Assembly (NCBI GenBank): GCA_903929105.1
Contig: CAIYTL010000185.1
Coordinates: 1-18,665 of the forward strand
Direction: 5' to 3'
Length of the DNA: 18,665 bases
Source: an uncultured Micrococcales bacterium
GTDB taxonomy: Bacteria; Actinomycetota; Actinomycetes; Actinomycetales; Microbacteriaceae
The position numbers and the translations under genes are program-made. The notes under the pieces are model-generated. The model saw only the letters and a list, made by a program, of their open reading frames with translations, was not told the origin of the DNA and did not search any database. Below are positions 16,691 through 18,665 of the stretch, one piece after another. Numbering within the stretch: position 1 is the stretch's first letter; each line of letters opens with the position of its first letter.

Positions 16691-16727
16691 TCTAGCGATA
16701 TTAAAGCTTTTAATCCGATTTATAGGA
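16688..16727 (+). promoter_or_regulatory. Short AT-rich gap before sepF with imperfect palindrome and ribosome-binding site
   Basis: TAATCT (16688-16693) overlaps the yggS stop and fits a TANNNT -10 pattern. ATTAAAGCTTTTAAT (16700-16714) is an inverted repeat of six paired bases around a three-base centre. AGGAG (16724-16728) is a good ribosome-binding site six bases before the sepF ATG. No -35 at proper spacing is visible. Promoter or operator function is a guess from the AT-rich, symmetric sequence. Confidence 0.3.
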
Positions 16728-16734
16728 GCACCAC

Positions 16735-17172
16735 ATGTCAGTAGTGTCATTTGCCAAGAACTTCTTCGGTATCGAGGAGGGTCAGCACGACGAACTACCA
16801 ACCCGTGAGGCCATTCCCATCTCAAGCCGACAGGCATTCCGCCCAGCTGCAGTTCAAAAAAACAAAAAAGCGCAGGTCTATGAAATGAACGAAATCTTCA
16901 CAATCGATGTGAGTTCATACCAGGGCGACGCAGCTCGCATTGGCTCGGAGTACCGCGACGGCAAGACTGTTATCGCCAACCTAGGCGAAATGACCGCTAC
17001 CGAAGCACGCCGAGTAATCGACTTCATCATGGGTCTAACTTTTGCGCTCGACGGCGAAGCTCGTCGCGTAACCGAAAAGGTTTACCTTTTGGCTCACGCC
17101 GGTGTTGCAATCGAAGGCGAATCTTCGGCTGAAACTAACAACGAGGCCGACGCACTCTTTATTCGCCCATAA
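16735..17172 (+). CDS. sepF: SepF, FtsZ-interacting membrane anchor
   Basis: SepF binds the FtsZ C-terminal peptide and tethers the ring to the membrane through an N-terminal amphipathic helix. It is the main candidate anchor in actinobacteria, which lack FtsA and ZipA; none is encoded here. The 145 residues begin with SVVSFAKNFFGI, a plausible amphipathic helix, followed by a linker (about 14-52) and the SepF core (about 54-126). The core includes the segments YRDGKTVIANLGEMTATEARRVIDF (73-97), GLTFALDGEARRV and KVYLLAHAGVAI. It starts at ATG 16735 with AGGAG upstream at ideal spacing. yggT begins two bases after its stop. Confidence 0.96.
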   Translation: MSVVSFAKNFFGIEEGQHDELPTREAIPISSRQAFRPAAVQKNKKAQVYEMNEIFTIDVSSYQGDAARIGSEYRDGKTVIANLGEMTATEARRVIDFIMGLTFALDGEARRVTEKVYLLAHAGVAIEGESSAETNNEADALFIRP

Positions 17173-17174
17173 TC

Positions 17175-17465
17175 GTGCTGCTAATCGGCTTAGCGCTCTG
17201 GTGGGCGCTGCGAGTCTACAGTTTGGTTTTAGTTGCTCGAATAATTCTTGATTGGGTTAGGGCCTACAACCCGTCGTGGCGGCCATCGGGGCCCCTATTT
17301 GTAGCCGCTGGGGTTCTTTATGCGCTCACCGATTGGGCTTTGAGGCTGGTTCGCAGGGTGATACCGCCACTGCGATTAGGGCCAATCGCCTTAGACCTCG
17401 GCGCGATCGTTTTGTTCTTTGCCATCGGGCTGCTTCAGACGCTCATCAGCAATTTTCTGCTCTAA
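17175..17465 (+). CDS. YggT-family (YlmG-like) membrane protein
   Basis: This is a 96-residue integral membrane protein of the YggT family (YlmG in Bacillus, CCB3-like in plastids), whose molecular role is not established; links to division and to osmotic stress have been suggested for members. Two hydrophobic helices are visible (about 2-24 and 72-94). Between them are the family's characteristic RIILDWVRAYNPSWRP and the DWALRLVRRVIPPLRLGPIALDLGAIVLFFAIGLLQ region, including the conserved Pro-Pro-Leu-Arg-Leu-Gly. The GTG start at 17175 comes two bases after the sepF stop, so it is presumably co-transcribed and coupled; it has no separate ribosome-binding site. The sepF-yggT-divIVA order is typical of Gram-positive bacteria. 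Confidence 0.9.
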   Translation: MLLIGLALWWALRVYSLVLVARIILDWVRAYNPSWRPSGPLFVAAGVLYALTDWALRLVRRVIPPLRLGPIALDLGAIVLFFAIGLLQTLISNFLL

Positions 17466-17473
17466 GGTTTGAT

Positions 17474-17496
17474 TTTGGGTTAAACTAAAACCCAAA
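17474..17496 (+). terminator. Stem-loop between yggT and divIVA
   Basis: TTTGGGTT (17474-17481) pairs perfectly with AACCCAAA (17489-17496) around the seven-base loop AAACTAA. A short TTTT follows five bases later (17501-17504). It could be a weak intrinsic terminator for sepF-yggT, a leader element or an operator of divIVA. TAAACT (17481-17486) inside it fits a TANNNT -10 pattern, so a promoter role is also possible. The pairing is seen; the function is not. Confidence 0.35.
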
Positions 17497-17532
17497 TGCC
17501 TTTTCGGCTATGCGAATCGAAAGTAGAGCAAA

Positions 17533-18225
17533 ATGCCATTGACTCCCGAAGACGTTGTCAACAAGCGATTTCAACCAACGAAGTTTCGTGAAGGTTATGA
17601 CCAAGACGAAGTTGATGACTTTCTTGACGAAATCGTAGTTGAGCTTCGCCGTCTGAACCAAGACAACGAAGACCTTCGCCAGCGCCTACTTGCTTCAGAG
17701 GGTCGCATTTCAGAGCTTCAGCGCACCGGCGCAGGAATGGCCGGTCAACTCGGATCAGCGCCATCAGTGCCCGTTGCAACCCCGGTTCCGGCATTCAGCG
17801 CTTTTCCTGAGGCAACCAGTGACCCTAGCGGCCTAGACTCAGGCAACAACACCAACAACCTACTTCAGCTAGCTCGCAAGTTGCACGACGAGCACGTTCG
17901 TGAAGGTCTTTCAAAGCGCGACTCGCTCATTGCCGAAGGTCACGCCACCGCGGCTCGTTTGGTTCGCGAGGCCGAGGCCCAGCACCGCGCCGACTTCAGC
18001 AACCTCGAGCGCGAAAAGGCACTGGTCGAGCACGCCATTCAAGAACTCAAGAGCTTCGAGCGCGAGTACCGCGCCAAGCTCAAGAACTACATTCAGGAAC
18101 AACTCGACGACCTCGAGCAAACCGGTTTCACAGCAAACCCGGGCGCTAACCCAGCCACTGGCACCAACCCAGCAATCACCTCTGGCTTTAGCAACCCAAC
18201 CGGTAGCTACAACCTTGGCCTCTAG
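17533..18225 (+). CDS. divIVA: DivIVA (Wag31), polar growth and septum-site scaffold
   Basis: DivIVA is a coiled-coil scaffold that binds curved membrane at poles and septa; in actinobacteria it directs polar cell wall growth. The 230 residues show the lipid-binding N-terminal domain MPLTPEDVVNKRFQPTKFRE with YDQDEVDDFLDEIVVEL (22-38), a first coiled coil to about 64, a Pro/Ala/Ser linker (about 66-104), and a second long charged coiled coil (about 105-195) rich in Glu, Arg and Ala. The tail (200-230) is a flexible Asn/Pro/Gly/Thr stretch with four Asn-Pro pairs. The start is ATG 17533, preceded by GAAAGTAGAG (17519-17528), a weak ribosome-binding site. A 67-base gap with a stem-loop separates it from yggT, so it may have its own promoter. 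Confidence 0.95.
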   Translation: MPLTPEDVVNKRFQPTKFREGYDQDEVDDFLDEIVVELRRLNQDNEDLRQRLLASEGRISELQRTGAGMAGQLGSAPSVPVATPVPAFSAFPEATSDPSGLDSGNNTNNLLQLARKLHDEHVREGLSKRDSLIAEGHATAARLVREAEAQHRADFSNLEREKALVEHAIQELKSFEREYRAKLKNYIQEQLDDLEQTGFTANPGANPATGTNPAITSGFSNPTGSYNLGL

Positions 18226-18242
18226 GCCTTAGGCTGCCGCAC

Positions 18243-18665
18243 GTGTCAACGCCGCTAGCTTCACCGCGCCGTTCGCTCTGGTTCTTTAGCTTCGCCGCAA
18301 TTATTGTTTTGGTCGACCAAACCTCCAAAGCGCTGGTACTAGCTAACCTTCAACCTGGTCGCTATTACGACGTGCTTGGCCCGGCGCTTCGCTGGTATCT
18401 GGTGCGAAACGACTCAGCAGCTTTCTCACTGGGCGGGGGAGTGACCTGGGTCTTCACCTTGTTCTCTGCGCTTGCAGCGCTTGCCGTAATTTGGGCTAGT
18501 CAAAAAGCTCAAACCCGCTCTTGGGCGATTTCAGCTGGAGTGCTGTTAGGCGGCATTTTAGGCAACCTGATTGACCGTGTTAGCCGCGAGCCGGGGTTTC
18601 CAAACGGCCACGTGATCGACTTTATTTCGTTGCCGCTGAACTTTGCCATTTTTAATCTCGCTGAC
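18243..18665 (+). CDS. lspA: Lipoprotein signal peptidase LspA (3' partial)
   Basis: LspA (signal peptidase II) is a membrane aspartic protease that removes the signal peptide of diacylglyceryl-modified prolipoproteins. From GTG 18243 the frame stays open to the window end, giving 141 residues: a first membrane helix leading into VDQTSKALV (24-32), WYLVRNDSAAFSLGG (51-65), further hydrophobic helices, GGILGNLIDRV (103-113), HVIDFIS (123-129) and FAIFNLAD (134-141). The two family catalytic aspartates are expected in HVIDF (D126) and NLAD (D141); the window ends on the latter. Perhaps 20-50 residues are missing. The gap after divIVA is 17 bases and no convincing ribosome-binding site is seen, so the start is moderately certain. 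The divIVA-lspA order is usual for actinobacteria. Confidence 0.93.
   Translation, partial: MSTPLASPRRSLWFFSFAAIIVLVDQTSKALVLANLQPGRYYDVLGPALRWYLVRNDSAAFSLGGGVTWVFTLFSALAALAVIWASQKAQTRSWAISAGVLLGGILGNLIDRVSREPGFPNGHVIDFISLPLNFAIFNLAD

Noticed and set aside
1..18665. Search by eye for ftsA, murB, ddl, tRNA, insertion sequences, CRISPR repeats and prophage genes
   Set aside because: Every sizeable stretch is explained by the listed genes, and none of these was seen. Absence of ftsA is normal in actinobacteria; murB and ddl are presumably elsewhere.

Overview
The window is a nearly uninterrupted, all-plus-strand division and cell wall (dcw) cluster with its usual downstream cell-pole genes. It contains 18 protein genes, of which the first (mraZ) and the last (lspA) are cut by the window edges. 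The organism is very probably a high-GC Gram-positive actinobacterium of the family Microbacteriaceae, perhaps one of the small-genome freshwater 'Luna' types. The reasons are: the order ftsZ-yggS-sepF-yggT-divIVA-lspA without ftsA; a Wag31-type DivIVA starting MPLTPEDV; a MurD with the actinobacterial linker insert; a MurE whose diamino-acid recognition motifs depart from the meso-DAP consensus; and a GC content that looks to be in the low to mid 50s (judged by eye, not counted). The genus is inference.

Layout. 2-2213: mraZ (5' cut), a structured RNA leader at 449-501, rsmH and ftsL. 2233-3984: the septal transpeptidase ftsI. 4027-12104: murE, murF, mraY, murD, ftsW and murG, mostly joined by 1-4 base stop/start overlaps. 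12136-14541: murC and ftsQ. 14542-14700: the longest gap, probably regulatory, followed by ftsZ (to 15966). 15926-17465: yggS, sepF and yggT. 17533-18225: divIVA. 18243-18665: lspA (3' cut).

How the genes work together. MurC, MurD, MurE and MurF build the UDP-MurNAc pentapeptide (MurA, MurB and Ddl are not encoded here). MraY and MurG convert it to lipid II on the inner membrane face. FtsW polymerises the glycan and FtsI cross-links it at the septum. FtsL and FtsQ belong to the membrane complex that activates FtsW/FtsI. FtsZ forms the ring, and SepF is its probable membrane tether in the absence of FtsA. DivIVA organises polar growth. MraZ is the transcriptional regulator of the cluster. LspA belongs to lipoprotein maturation and begins the next locus.

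I see no mobile element, CRISPR array, tRNA, rRNA or foreign-looking insert. I did not find a previously undescribed system. The points most worth a second look are the rsmH leader hairpin, the altered MurE specificity motifs, a nine-residue tandem duplication in MurD, the Ala/Ser-rich tail of FtsL, and the absence of pgeF between ftsZ and yggS.
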